Shown piece by piece: positions 1 to 6,703 of a DNA stretch of 17,476 nt. The translations under genes were made by a program, and so were the position numbers. Position 1 is the first letter of the stretch, and the number at the start of each line of letters is the position of its first letter. The notes under the pieces are model-generated. The model saw nothing but the letters and a program-made list of their open reading frames with translations. It ran no database searches and was not told the origin of the DNA. The DNA is from Colimorpha sp045597845 (GTDB taxonomy: Bacteria; Bacteroidota; Bacteroidia; Bacteroidales; P3), in NCBI GenBank assembly GCA_045597845.1, contig JAZLKZ010000024.1:1-17476 (forward strand). Direction: 5' to 3'.

Positions 1-324
1 ATATTAAACTAATAGAAAACAACATGATACAATATTCCCCGTTATAAAATTTGTCAAAAAAAATGAAAAAATCCGTTCTTACTACAAATTAATGACTTTG
101 TATTTTTGAACAAATTTAACAATTATTTTGGTATTTATAAAAATAAAACAATAATTTAAAGAATCTTTTGAAATTATCCTAAAGGACACCATGCAAACCT
201 TTGTAAAACATGATTTTATATAATTTTTAACAAATTATGAGTTGCAAGTGATGTAAATTTGGTAATTAAAAAAGGGTAAATTTCATATTTAGACAGAATT
301 GTAGGAACAAATACCTCTTTTATG

Positions 325-366
325 GTAATTCATAAATTTATGAATTTCATGTAATTACATAAATTT
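325..366. repeat. AT-rich palindrome with overlapping direct repeat, possible operator
   Basis: AATTCATAAATTTATGAATT at 327-346 is a perfect 20-bp palindrome. The sequence beginning GTAATTCATAAATTT at 325 recurs at 351 as GTAATTACATAAATTT, a spacing of 26 bases. The arrangement lies directly upstream of the promoter at 390-422, which would suit an operator for a dimeric regulator. That role is inference, because such symmetry is cheaper by chance in AT-rich DNA. Confidence 0.35.
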
Positions 367-389
367 TTAACATTTTTTATAAAAAAATA

Positions 390-422
390 TTTGAAGGAAT
401 AGGATTTGAGAGGTACTTTTGC
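390..422 (+). promoter_or_regulatory. Bacteroidetes-type promoter for the 80-aa gene
   Basis: TTTG at 390-393 is followed after exactly 20 bases by TACTTTTGC at 414-422. This matches the primary sigma consensus of Bacteroidetes (TTTG, 19-21 bases, TAnnTTTG). Transcription would begin near 428-430, leaving a leader of roughly 40 bases before the ATG at 467. This is the best promoter match in the left AT-rich block. Confidence 0.6.
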
Positions 423-466
423 AAACATAATTTATGCAGAAGTTATATTAACATATACACCTTATC

Positions 467-709
467 ATGGTTGACAAAGAAAGCACTATAGAAAAAATTG
501 ATGCGTACGAGTATCTTTTAAAAAAACCTTTTGACTCTTTATCAACTTTGAAAAAACAAGTAGGTGAGGTTTTCGTTAATTATTTACAGCGAACTGGAAT
601 CATTAAGTTTGGTTTAAATTCCGCTGCAGAAAAACGTTATCAAGTCACTTCAAGGGGAGAAAGAATTATTATGATAGAACTCCGTTCTCTCTATTTGAAG
701 ATGATTTAG
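467..709 (+). CDS. Small hypothetical protein, possibly winged-helix
   Basis: I do not recognise this 80-residue protein. It is charged and has no signal peptide or membrane segment. The predicted layout is helix-rich to about residue 45, followed by a stretch ending RYQVTSRGERI at 57-67. That stretch resembles the beta-wing of winged-helix DNA-binding domains, where patterns like Y-x-L-T-x-x-G are common; this is resemblance only. The ATG sits about 40 bases after a good promoter, which supports expression and this start. Base composition is as AT-rich as the surrounding debris, so it may be acquired DNA. The same frame stays largely open after the stop and a second nearby stop, so it could be the front part of a longer broken gene. 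Confidence 0.4.
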   Translation: MVDKESTIEKIDAYEYLLKKPFDSLSTLKKQVGEVFVNYLQRTGIIKFGLNSAAEKRYQVTSRGERIIMIELRSLYLKMI

Positions 710-735
710 GGTTAGTACACTTTTATAGTGTCCTA

Positions 736-1014
736 TTGGTATTTCCATTGTTTCAAATCAATTTTATGGATACAAATACTCGTTATTGTGTATTTTGGTT
801 TCCCACCATTTTCCATTGTGAGAAGAAGAATCGTATTAAAGGAAATTCTGTGGGACCTTATGGTATTGACGATAAGTCCAATGACAAGGAATTATCTTTG
901 GAAATAACCAGAGAAGAGCAAAAAACTGATAATCAAAATTTGAAAGATCGAAGTCTGAACAACTGTTCGGTATCTGCCACGTCGGTAAGTCGCATCTTGC
1001 CGTCAGGAGCCTGA
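736..1014 (+). CDS. Doubtful ORF running into the BRO-N remnant
   Basis: A 92-codon frame with no recognised domain. Residues around 30-75 are polar and lysine- and glutamate-rich, which looks mildly coding. The last 20 or so codons are simply antisense to the BRO-N remnant on the other strand, so at least its end cannot be original. No promoter or ribosome site marks the start, and another frame here is also open. It is either a gene fragment joined at a breakpoint near 950 or chance in AT-rich sequence. Confidence 0.15.
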   Translation: MVFPLFQINFMDTNTRYCVFWFPTIFHCEKKNRIKGNSVGPYGIDDKSNDKELSLEITREEQKTDNQNLKDRSLNNCSVSATSVSRILPSGA

Positions 1015-1229
1015 AATTTCAACTGGTAACAATTTGTTACCGTTTCATTGCCTTCCTTTACAAGTCTTCCTTTCAGTACCTGCCAATACTTGCGAGCCGT
1101 CTGGTAGTCGCTATCCGTCAGCACCGATACCACATCAACCACAGAGAACCACCATTTCTCCGCATCAGTATCCCAAACGGTACGCACCCGCTTCTCTTCA
1201 AAAAGTCGTATTGCCTGCTTTTGTGTCAT
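933..1229 (-). pseudogene. Truncated BRO-N (phage antirepressor-type) gene
   Basis: The first 93 residues match the N-terminal DNA-binding domain of BRO-family / DinD-like proteins found in prophages and mobile elements of Bacteroidales. The opening MTQKQAIRLFEEKRVRTVWD, the block KWWFSVVDVVSVLTDS at 25-40, KYWQVLK at 47-53 and the end LTDVADTEQLFRL at 81-93 are typical. In intact relatives the sequence continues with IQSIPSPKAEP-like residues and a further domain to roughly 250-300 residues. Here it breaks after Leu93 (near base 950) into five unrelated codons and a stop, in much more AT-rich DNA. The 5' half is intact and in frame, so the loss looks like a deletion or recombination junction rather than gradual decay. 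A truncated product is possible but unlikely to work normally. Confidence 0.65.
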
Positions 1230-1241
1230 ACCATCATTTTT

Positions 1242-1289
1242 TCACATTATCCTGCCATCGCAAGTCATGAATTTTCTTTCTTTTGCCAT
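1242..1289 (-). pseudogene. 5' fragment of a pyruvate:ferredoxin oxidoreductase gene
   Basis: On the minus strand an ATG at 1289 opens a 15-codon frame beginning MAKERKFMTCDG and ending RIM and a stop at 1242-1244. The first twelve residues match the start of Bacteroidales pyruvate:ferredoxin (flavodoxin) oxidoreductase (NifJ), which I recall as MAKEKKFITCDGN. The match then stops abruptly; the expected AAAH and SYMFSE blocks do not follow. The BRO-N remnant begins only 12 bases further along on the same strand. This reads as the front edge of a nifJ-like gene cut by rearrangement or insertion. The identification rests on twelve residues. Confidence 0.45.
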
Positions 1290-1757
1290 AACTTTTTTTG
1301 TTAGATGTTTATGAATTGATTTAAAGCTGTTATTCTTTTGAATCTTTATTCCGCAATATTATTTCTGGATGCAACTTTATTTTACACCTCAACGTAGGGG
1401 ATAATTGCATTCTTGGTAGGCATGTTATTTGTGGTCAATTTTTTTGATTGCAACCGTGTTAATTTTATGTATATATAATTAATAAGCAAATCACAACAAT
1501 GAGGAAAATGGATATTAACCATTATTTATCAATGAGTTATCCATCTTCGCAACGTTGCATAATATTTAAGCAAAGATAAGAAATTAATTCCGTATAATCA
1601 AAATAATCTTGCCTCGCATCAATTGGATAGATTCCAGACCCAAATGCAACTACTCTTGCAAATGTAAAAAAAACTTGAAAAGGCAACTTGAAACCGATTT
1701 TTTCACTTTTTCAGTTTCACTTTTTTTTCGTACATTTGCAAGTTACTTTTTATAATT
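1290..1757. other. Gene-free AT-rich region with the pth promoter
   Basis: No frame here looks coding on either strand. If the minus-strand nifJ-like fragment is real, its right part would be the old upstream region of that gene. There is a 9-bp imperfect hairpin with a 3-base bulge (arms 1508-1519 and 1536-1544) and a 10-bp palindrome GCAACGTTGC at 1549-1558; neither has a T-tract. The only strong signal is the pth promoter at 1707-1739. Confidence 0.55.
1707..1739 (+). promoter_or_regulatory. Promoter of pth and probably of the following genes
   Basis: TACATTTGC at 1731-1739 is a perfect Bacteroidetes -7 box (TAnnTTTGC). The -33 element is weaker: TTTT at 1707-1710 at the correct 20-base spacing, where TTTG is the consensus. 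Transcription would start near 1745. That gives a leader of about 12 bases to the ATG at 1758, or about 73 bases to the conserved Met codon at 1818. No comparable promoter is visible before coaX or the OMP gene, so this one may serve several genes. Confidence 0.6.
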
Positions 1758-2381
1758 ATGAATTTTATAAAAAGGCTCTTATCGCTCTGCAAATCAGAGG
1801 ATAGGGTCGATATTGACATGAAATATCTCGTTGTTGGCTTAGGCAATTGCGGTGAGGAATATGCCGAGACACGTCACAATTGTGGCTTCATGGTTGTCGA
1901 TGCTTTGGCAAAAGAGGCGGAGGCAAGCTGGACGCTCGACCGCCACGCCTATCGTGCCGAAATGCGCCTGAAAGGGAAACAGATTACTCTCATAAAACCT
2001 ACTACCTACATGAACCTCAGCGGCAAGGCTGTAAATTACTGGCTAAGCAAGGAGAAGGTGCCATTGGAGAACCTGTTGGTGGTGGTCGATGACATCGCCT
2101 TGCCCGTTGGCACATTGCGCATGAAAAAGCAAGGCTCGCACGGAGGCCACAACGGCTTGCGCAACATCGAAGAATTGCTGGGAACCAACAACTACTGCCG
2201 CCTGCGAGTGGGTGTAGGATCTGAATTTTCACGTGGCAAACAGATTGACTATGTGTTAGGAAAGTTTTCCGCCGAAGAAAGCGCCAAGATGGAACCCTGC
2301 TTTAGCGAAGCCGCCGAAATGGTAAAATGCTTTGTCACCCAAGGAGCCGACAGAGCGATGAATCTGCACAATCACAAATAG
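1758..2381 (+). CDS. pth: Peptidyl-tRNA hydrolase
   Basis: Cytoplasmic esterase that frees tRNA from prematurely released peptidyl-tRNA. From the internal Met at residue 21 (codon at 1818) the protein follows the family without gaps. Counting from that Met, Asn10 (GLGN), catalytic His20 (TRHNCG), the YMNLSG block (Met67-Asn68), Asp93 (VVDDIALP) and Asn114 (GHNGL) all fall at the Escherichia coli positions. Length from there is 187 residues, the usual size. The first 20 residues, up to RVDID, are a basic, non-conserved extension. The start at 1758 fits the promoter but leaves a leader of only about 12 bases; 1818 is the alternative start. coaX follows after 45 bases on the same strand. Confidence 0.95.
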   Translation: MNFIKRLLSLCKSEDRVDIDMKYLVVGLGNCGEEYAETRHNCGFMVVDALAKEAEASWTLDRHAYRAEMRLKGKQITLIKPTTYMNLSGKAVNYWLSKEKVPLENLLVVVDDIALPVGTLRMKKQGSHGGHNGLRNIEELLGTNNYCRLRVGVGSEFSRGKQIDYVLGKFSAEESAKMEPCFSEAAEMVKCFVTQGADRAMNLHNHK

Positions 2382-2426
2382 CGTTTTAATTCGAGGCTTA
2401 ACATAAAACACAGTTCAAAGGTATAA

Positions 2427-3155
2427 ATGACACTTACGATTGACATTGGAAACACCAGACGGAAATGGGCCATTTTTGATGGCGCACGGATGTTGGACTG
2501 TGGCTACTGGGAAGCAAACGACACCCTGCCGTGGAACGACTACAAAATAGACGAAACGATAGGATGCTGCGTGGGCGACAAAGAGTCAACCCAACAAATA
2601 TTGAAAAACTACAAGATTGAATGGTTGCATTCCGACAGCTTCGACCATCTTCCCATCAAAATCAACTACAACAGTCCAAAAACCTTAGGAGTAGATAGAG
2701 TGGCCGCCGCTTGCGGTGCGTGGAAATTTTCCAAAGGGAAAGGGTGCGTGATTATCGATGCCGGCACTTGCATCACCATCGACTATCTTGACAACAACGA
2801 TGCCTACCAAGGCGGAGCCATCCTGCCGGGTGTGCACATGCAGCTGAAAGCCCTTCACCAAGAAACCGCCAAGTTGCCGATGATAACCACCAACCTGGAA
2901 ACCATTCCGTCGCCCTGCGGCAAAGACACACAAGAAAGCATGCTCGCCGGCACGCAAACCGCCACGGCATTTGCAATAGCGGGATTCGTGAACCACTATC
3001 TCAAACTCAGCCCTGATGCAGAAATATGGCTAACGGGCGGCAATTCCACATGGGTAGAAACACTCTTAAAAAACAATGCCAATGTGCACGTTGAACCGAA
3101 CCTGGTGATGATTGGAATGAACGAGATTGCAATGAACAAGAGACCAACACAATAA
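2427..3155 (+). CDS. coaX: Type III pantothenate kinase
   Basis: Cytoplasmic ATP-dependent kinase that phosphorylates pantothenate in the first step of coenzyme A synthesis. It belongs to the ASKHA fold, CoaX type. Visible motifs are DIGNT at 6-10 (phosphate binding), GVDR at 88-91 with the probable catalytic Asp90, DAGT at 111-114 followed by ITID, GGAILPG at 129-135 and TGGN at 203-206. The 242-residue length is usual for the family. It lies 45 bases after pth without an obvious own promoter and 36 bases before the outer-membrane protein gene, so co-transcription with both is likely. Confidence 0.93.
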   Translation: MTLTIDIGNTRRKWAIFDGARMLDCGYWEANDTLPWNDYKIDETIGCCVGDKESTQQILKNYKIEWLHSDSFDHLPIKINYNSPKTLGVDRVAAACGAWKFSKGKGCVIIDAGTCITIDYLDNNDAYQGGAILPGVHMQLKALHQETAKLPMITTNLETIPSPCGKDTQESMLAGTQTATAFAIAGFVNHYLKLSPDAEIWLTGGNSTWVETLLKNNANVHVEPNLVMIGMNEIAMNKRPTQ

Positions 3156-3191
3156 CCACAACAATACAAAACCACACAATAATTAAGAACC

Positions 3192-4535
3192 ATGAAATAT
3201 CGTACAACCATACTTGTCATGCTGATTGCCTGCATAGGTGCGACAAGAGCGCAGGATGGATTCAATATGCCTTTCTCTCAATTCGGACTGGGAGAATTCG
3301 GTATTGGAACCAACATGTCCTATGCCCCGGGCATGGGAAGCACATCGTTCGTGAGAATGGGCAACAACTTTGCAAACCCCTTCAATCCTGCATCCTATGC
3401 CGGAATAGAGATGGAGAGTTTTGTGCTGAACATCGGCCTTTCCTTCCAAACGCGCACCATCGCCAACCACGACAGCAAGGTAAGCGACGCCGACGGAATG
3501 CTCGACCACCTCACGATAGCCTTCCCAATATTGAAATGGTGGAAGATGTCCTTTGGCTTGATGCCCTATGGCGACGTATCCTATGAATCTACCCGAAAGC
3601 AAAACATTGTCGTTCCCGGCGCCGACTGGATGCAGGAAGTCAAGACCGTATATGACGGATCTGGCGAAGTTAGCAGACTTTACTGGGGCAACGGTTTCAA
3701 CATCACGAAACACCTCTCGGCAGGCTTCAACATCAACTACCTCTATGGCTCCATCAACCGCGCCATCACACACAAGCACACCGCTGCCGACACCTCCTAT
3801 TTCATGGATTCACGCAGTCAAAACCAGATGAACGTGAAAGACTTCACCTTTGACCTTGGCCTCCACTACCTTCAGCCTATCGGCGACCACTATGAATTGG
3901 GAGTGGGCCTCACTTGCGGACTTCCCAAAACGCTCTCCATCGAGCAGCAATCGCTGATTTACACTTTTGTGAATTCGGCCAACAACGAATACATCTGCAA
4001 CCTGATTTTCCCTCAGGAAGGAGAATCCGACACCTATACCACCGAACTGGAACATCCCATGGAAGTAGGTCTGGGACTTTCGCTTACCAAAGACAAGAAA
4101 TGGCTGGTTGAAGTTGATGCTTCCTACATCCAACAGCAAGTCATTGGATTGTCTCCCTTCGCCACCAGCACAACCATTCCCGAGAGCGCCAAAACGCCTA
4201 CTACCCGACTCGCCTTCGGAGCCGCCTGGCTTGGCGACAAAGAAGCTTCCCAGTACTGGAAACGCATTGGAATGAACGTAGGAGCGCACTATTACCGATC
4301 TGCGCTCAGCACCGAAATCTACAGCACCTCATTGCAAGAAAACACCTACAATTTTGACGAGTTTGGCGCAGGACTCGCTTTCTCTTTCCCGATGAGAAGA
4401 GGCAAGTCGCAAGTAACCCTGAACCTGAACTACACCTCGTTCGGAACTTTGGACGTGCTGCGCAGCAACTGCTTTATGGTAGGACTCACCCTCAACAGCT
4501 GCGAACAATGGTTTGTGAAACGCAAGTACAATTAG
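3192..4535 (+). CDS. Outer-membrane beta-barrel protein, FadL/PorV-like
   Basis: A 447-residue exported protein with a clear signal peptide (basic start, hydrophobic core at about 5-17, cleavage probably after TRA at 20). The mature part opens with a glycine- and asparagine-rich region (FGLGEFGIGTNMSYAPGMGS) as in FadL/TodX-like barrel proteins of Bacteroidetes. It continues as alternating aromatic and polar strands such as LNIGLSFQTRT and LDLNYTSFG-like segments. No plug or TonB box is seen. The set coaX, this protein, TPR protein, lptC is, as I recall, conserved across Bacteroidales, which points to an envelope role. The transported molecule cannot be read from the sequence. Its stop codon falls inside a GTGAATT-type heptad motif. 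Confidence 0.75.
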   Translation: MKYRTTILVMLIACIGATRAQDGFNMPFSQFGLGEFGIGTNMSYAPGMGSTSFVRMGNNFANPFNPASYAGIEMESFVLNIGLSFQTRTIANHDSKVSDADGMLDHLTIAFPILKWWKMSFGLMPYGDVSYESTRKQNIVVPGADWMQEVKTVYDGSGEVSRLYWGNGFNITKHLSAGFNINYLYGSINRAITHKHTAADTSYFMDSRSQNQMNVKDFTFDLGLHYLQPIGDHYELGVGLTCGLPKTLSIEQQSLIYTFVNSANNEYICNLIFPQEGESDTYTTELEHPMEVGLGLSLTKDKKWLVEVDASYIQQQVIGLSPFATSTTIPESAKTPTTRLAFGAAWLGDKEASQYWKRIGMNVGAHYYRSALSTEIYSTSLQENTYNFDEFGAGLAFSFPMRRGKSQVTLNLNYTSFGTLDVLRSNCFMVGLTLNSCEQWFVKRKYN

Positions 4536-4549
4536 TGAATTAAAAGTGG

Positions 4550-4580
4550 ATTGCCAAACTTCTCAATTCACAATTTTTGC
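4550..4580 (+). promoter_or_regulatory. Weak candidate promoter for the TPR gene
   Basis: ATTG at 4550-4553 and AATTTTTGC at 4572-4580 are separated by 18 bases. Each departs from the Bacteroidetes consensus at one position, and the spacing is one base short. The 135-base gap between the outer-membrane protein and TPR genes is the largest inside the run, so a promoter here is plausible but weakly supported. Confidence 0.25.
4564..4577. repeat. CAATTNN heptad repeat, two units
   Basis: CAATTCA is followed directly by CAATTTT. It belongs to the same heptad family seen at 6627-6640, 9479-9499 and 14053-14087. Two units alone would be unremarkable; the case rests on the other copies. Confidence 0.4.
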
Positions 4581-4670
4581 AAATTCCTCTAATAAATCGC
4601 AATCTAACAATACTAATAAATAAAACAAAGAAATCTAAGTCGAATCAATAATTAAAATCAATAACTCACT

Positions 4671-6023
4671 ATGAAAAAAATCAAAATCACACTGACTTTA
4701 GCGCTGATTTTCAGCATGGGCGCCAACGCACAGGTAAGAGACTGGGGATGCGACGAAGCGACCCAGGAGCAGATGATGGAACCCGTATCGCTCTATCAGG
4801 ACAACATGAAGAACTTCAAGACTACCAAAGACGTTCGTTATCTTGATGAAGCCTACCCATTGTGGAAGCAGATTGTTGCCAACTGCCCCAAACAGAGCAA
4901 GAATCTCTACATCAACGGCGCTACCATACTGAAGAATCTGTACGCCAAAGCAAAGACCCAGGAAGAGCGCGACAATTTGGTCAACGACCTGATTATGATG
5001 TACGACAAACGTATGGAATACTACGGCGAAAGAGCTGAGGTAATGGCACGCAAGGCCGCCGACGTCGAGGCAATGAAGCGCGAGGCCGGCCTTGAACAGT
5101 ACTATCAGTTCTACGCTGACGCCATCAACGAAGCCACCAACAACGAGGCAAGCTCATTGGATGCAGCCTACATCACCAAATACTTTGAAGCCACCATCAA
5201 CTACGTTAAGAAAGGTTTTGCAGAGCCCACTTTGATTATCGACAACTACGATTTGGCTTCAGACTTGCTGGACAAAGAACTTGCAAAATATGTCGAAGAC
5301 AGCGTAAAGGCTCAGAAAGTCCGCGACCTCATCTCCAACGTCGAGGCCAACTTCGCACCCTATGCAAGCTGCGAACAGCTGGTGGAGATCTACACCAAGA
5401 AATTCGCCGCCAACCCCGACGACATCAACTTGCTGAAGAAAATCACCAACATCATGATGAAAAAAGGCTGCACCGAAGAACAGCTCTTCTTCGACGCCAC
5501 CGAAAGACTCCACTCCTTGGAGCCCTCACCCACCACCGCTCTGCGCATGGGCACGATGAGCATCGTGAAGAAAAAATACGGCAAAGCTGTTGAATATCTG
5601 CAGGAGGCCACCAAGGGTCTTACCGAGAAGAAAGACCTCTACAAAGCATATATCTTCTTAGGCATGGCTTATGACGGACAGAACAGCAACGGCGCAGCCC
5701 GCAGCGCCTACTATAAAGCTGCGGAAATCGACCCCACCAAGGGTGAGCCTTACCTGAAGATCGCCCAGCTGTATGCCGGCACCCGCGGAGTGGACGATGG
5801 CGTGAACGGACGCAGCGTATATTGGGTAGCCGTTGACAAGGCCGTGCGCGCAAGAAACGTGGATTCCTCTCCCGAAAACGTTGAACTCGCCAACAGACTC
5901 ATCTCGGCATACTCCTCCAACTTCCCCAAGAAAAACGACGCCTTCATGGCCGACCTTATCGATGGAAAATCCTACTTCGTAGGAGGATGGATCAGCGAAA
6001 GCACAACCATCCGCACCAGATAA
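4671..6023 (+). CDS. Secreted tetratricopeptide-repeat protein
   Basis: A 450-residue protein with a signal peptide (MKKIK, hydrophobic core, cleavage after ANA at 20). TPR-like helical pairs are clearest at about 288-370, with the helix pattern TALRMGTMSIVKKKYGKAVEYL, then YIFLGMAYDG and AARSAYYKAAEIDP. The middle (about 100-285) is also helical and probably holds degenerate repeats. It ends in GKSYFVGGWISESTTIRTR, a tail I associate with this Bacteroidales family. It is expected in the periplasm or at the outer membrane, acting through protein contacts; partners are not known. The gene is preceded by a 135-base gap with a weak promoter candidate, and lptC starts 10 bases after its stop. Confidence 0.75.
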   Translation: MKKIKITLTLALIFSMGANAQVRDWGCDEATQEQMMEPVSLYQDNMKNFKTTKDVRYLDEAYPLWKQIVANCPKQSKNLYINGATILKNLYAKAKTQEERDNLVNDLIMMYDKRMEYYGERAEVMARKAADVEAMKREAGLEQYYQFYADAINEATNNEASSLDAAYITKYFEATINYVKKGFAEPTLIIDNYDLASDLLDKELAKYVEDSVKAQKVRDLISNVEANFAPYASCEQLVEIYTKKFAANPDDINLLKKITNIMMKKGCTEEQLFFDATERLHSLEPSPTTALRMGTMSIVKKKYGKAVEYLQEATKGLTEKKDLYKAYIFLGMAYDGQNSNGAARSAYYKAAEIDPTKGEPYLKIAQLYAGTRGVDDGVNGRSVYWVAVDKAVRARNVDSSPENVELANRLISAYSSNFPKKNDAFMADLIDGKSYFVGGWISESTTIRTR

Positions 6024-6033
6024 CAATCTACGC

Positions 6034-6633
6034 ATGATTGTAACAACAAACAAAAGGATAGACTTAAGACGTAAGATTACTTACGTCTTAAGTCTTTTTT
6101 CTGTTTCGCTGTTCCTATGGGGATGCAGCAACGACATGGGGAAGGTGAAATTCTTTGACAGGAAGAAACTTCCAAACCAAATGCTCTACAACGCCGACAT
6201 CACACATAGTGAATATGGACATGTACAGATGCGCATGACAGCACCCGTGGTGGCTCAATACACATCGCCTGAACAAAAGACCATCTATCCCGAAGGAGTG
6301 AAAATGGTCTTTTTTGATGAAGCGCTCCACAAAAGCGCATACATAACGGCAAAATACGCATCAACCTACGACAATAAAGGCCTCACCATGGTAAAAGACA
6401 GTGTGGTCATCATTGACTTCAACACCCACGACACCATCTACCTCGAAGACATGATATGGAGCAAGAACGAAAGGCGCGTATATAGCCGACATCTGGTGGA
6501 AGCCCATAACGGACAACGCATCACCTACGGAGACGGTTTCGAGAGTGACGACAATTTTGACAATCTGAGAATCATACACCAAAGAGGCACCGTGGAAGTC
6601 AAAGACGAACCCATGGACGAAGAAGAGAATTGA
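6034..6633 (+). CDS. lptC: LptC-type LPS export lipoprotein
   Basis: LptC is the membrane-anchored periplasmic component that takes lipopolysaccharide from the LptBFG transporter and passes it to LptA. The 199 residues begin with a basic stretch, then a hydrophobic segment ending in LFLWGC, a lipobox with Cys31. The rest fits the LptC/DUF1239 beta-jellyroll: SEYGHVQMRMTAPVV, YPEGVKMVFFDEA, ITAKYASTYDNKG, then strands to an acidic tail. The ATG at 6034 is the only in-frame Met before the lipobox, so it must be used if the protein is a lipoprotein. A strong terminator-like hairpin lies inside the codons for residues 9-22. Ten bases separate it from the TPR gene. Its TGA stop lies in an AATTGACAATT heptad repeat. 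Confidence 0.85.
   Translation: MIVTTNKRIDLRRKITYVLSLFSVSLFLWGCSNDMGKVKFFDRKKLPNQMLYNADITHSEYGHVQMRMTAPVVAQYTSPEQKTIYPEGVKMVFFDEALHKSAYITAKYASTYDNKGLTMVKDSVVIIDFNTHDTIYLEDMIWSKNERRVYSRHLVEAHNGQRITYGDGFESDDNFDNLRIIHQRGTVEVKDEPMDEEEN
6060..6100 (+). terminator. Perfect hairpin with T-tract inside the lptC start region
   Basis: GACTTAAGACGTAAG at 6061-6075 pairs perfectly with CTTACGTCTTAAGTC at 6080-6094 across an ATTA loop. The stem gains one more pair (A6060-T6095). Six T residues follow at 6095-6100. This has the form of an intrinsic terminator 37 bases after the TPR stop codon. It lies wholly inside the lptC frame and encodes part of its signal sequence, so it may be an attenuator opened by translating ribosomes instead of a full stop. 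Confidence 0.6.
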
Positions 6634-6664
6634 CAATTATTTTGTGAATAGTGATTAGTGAATC
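6627..6664. repeat. Two adjoining heptad repeats at the lptC 3' end
   Basis: GAATTGA and CAATTAT at 6627-6640 are of the CAATTNN type and contain the lptC stop codon. They are followed by GTGAATA, GTGATTA and GTGAATC at 6644-6664, three units of a second heptad type. The second type recurs singly at 4535-4541 and 12135-12141. The 70-base gap between lptC and lpxD is mostly made of these repeats, and I see no promoter in it. Confidence 0.5.
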
Positions 6665-6703
6665 GAAAACTCTTAATTCTTAACTAATCTTCAAATCTCT
6701 ATC

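Larger units (their letters stand above)
1..466. other. AT-rich stretch without a convincing gene
   Basis: This stretch is very AT-rich compared with the genes from 1758 onward. I find no open frame longer than a few codons with coding character. It holds a perfect 20-bp palindrome, a pair of related direct repeats and a good Bacteroidetes-type promoter near its right end, all listed separately. The remainder shows poly-A/T tracts only. Confidence 0.6.

Noticed and set aside
101..261. TATTTTTG at 101-108 and TAAATTTG at 254-261 as promoters
   Set aside because: Neither has a TTTG at 19-21 bases upstream, and such boxes are expected often in DNA this AT-rich.
1651..1659. TACTCTTGC as a second pth promoter
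   Set aside because: One mismatch in the core and no upstream element at the right distance; the box at 1731-1739 is perfect.
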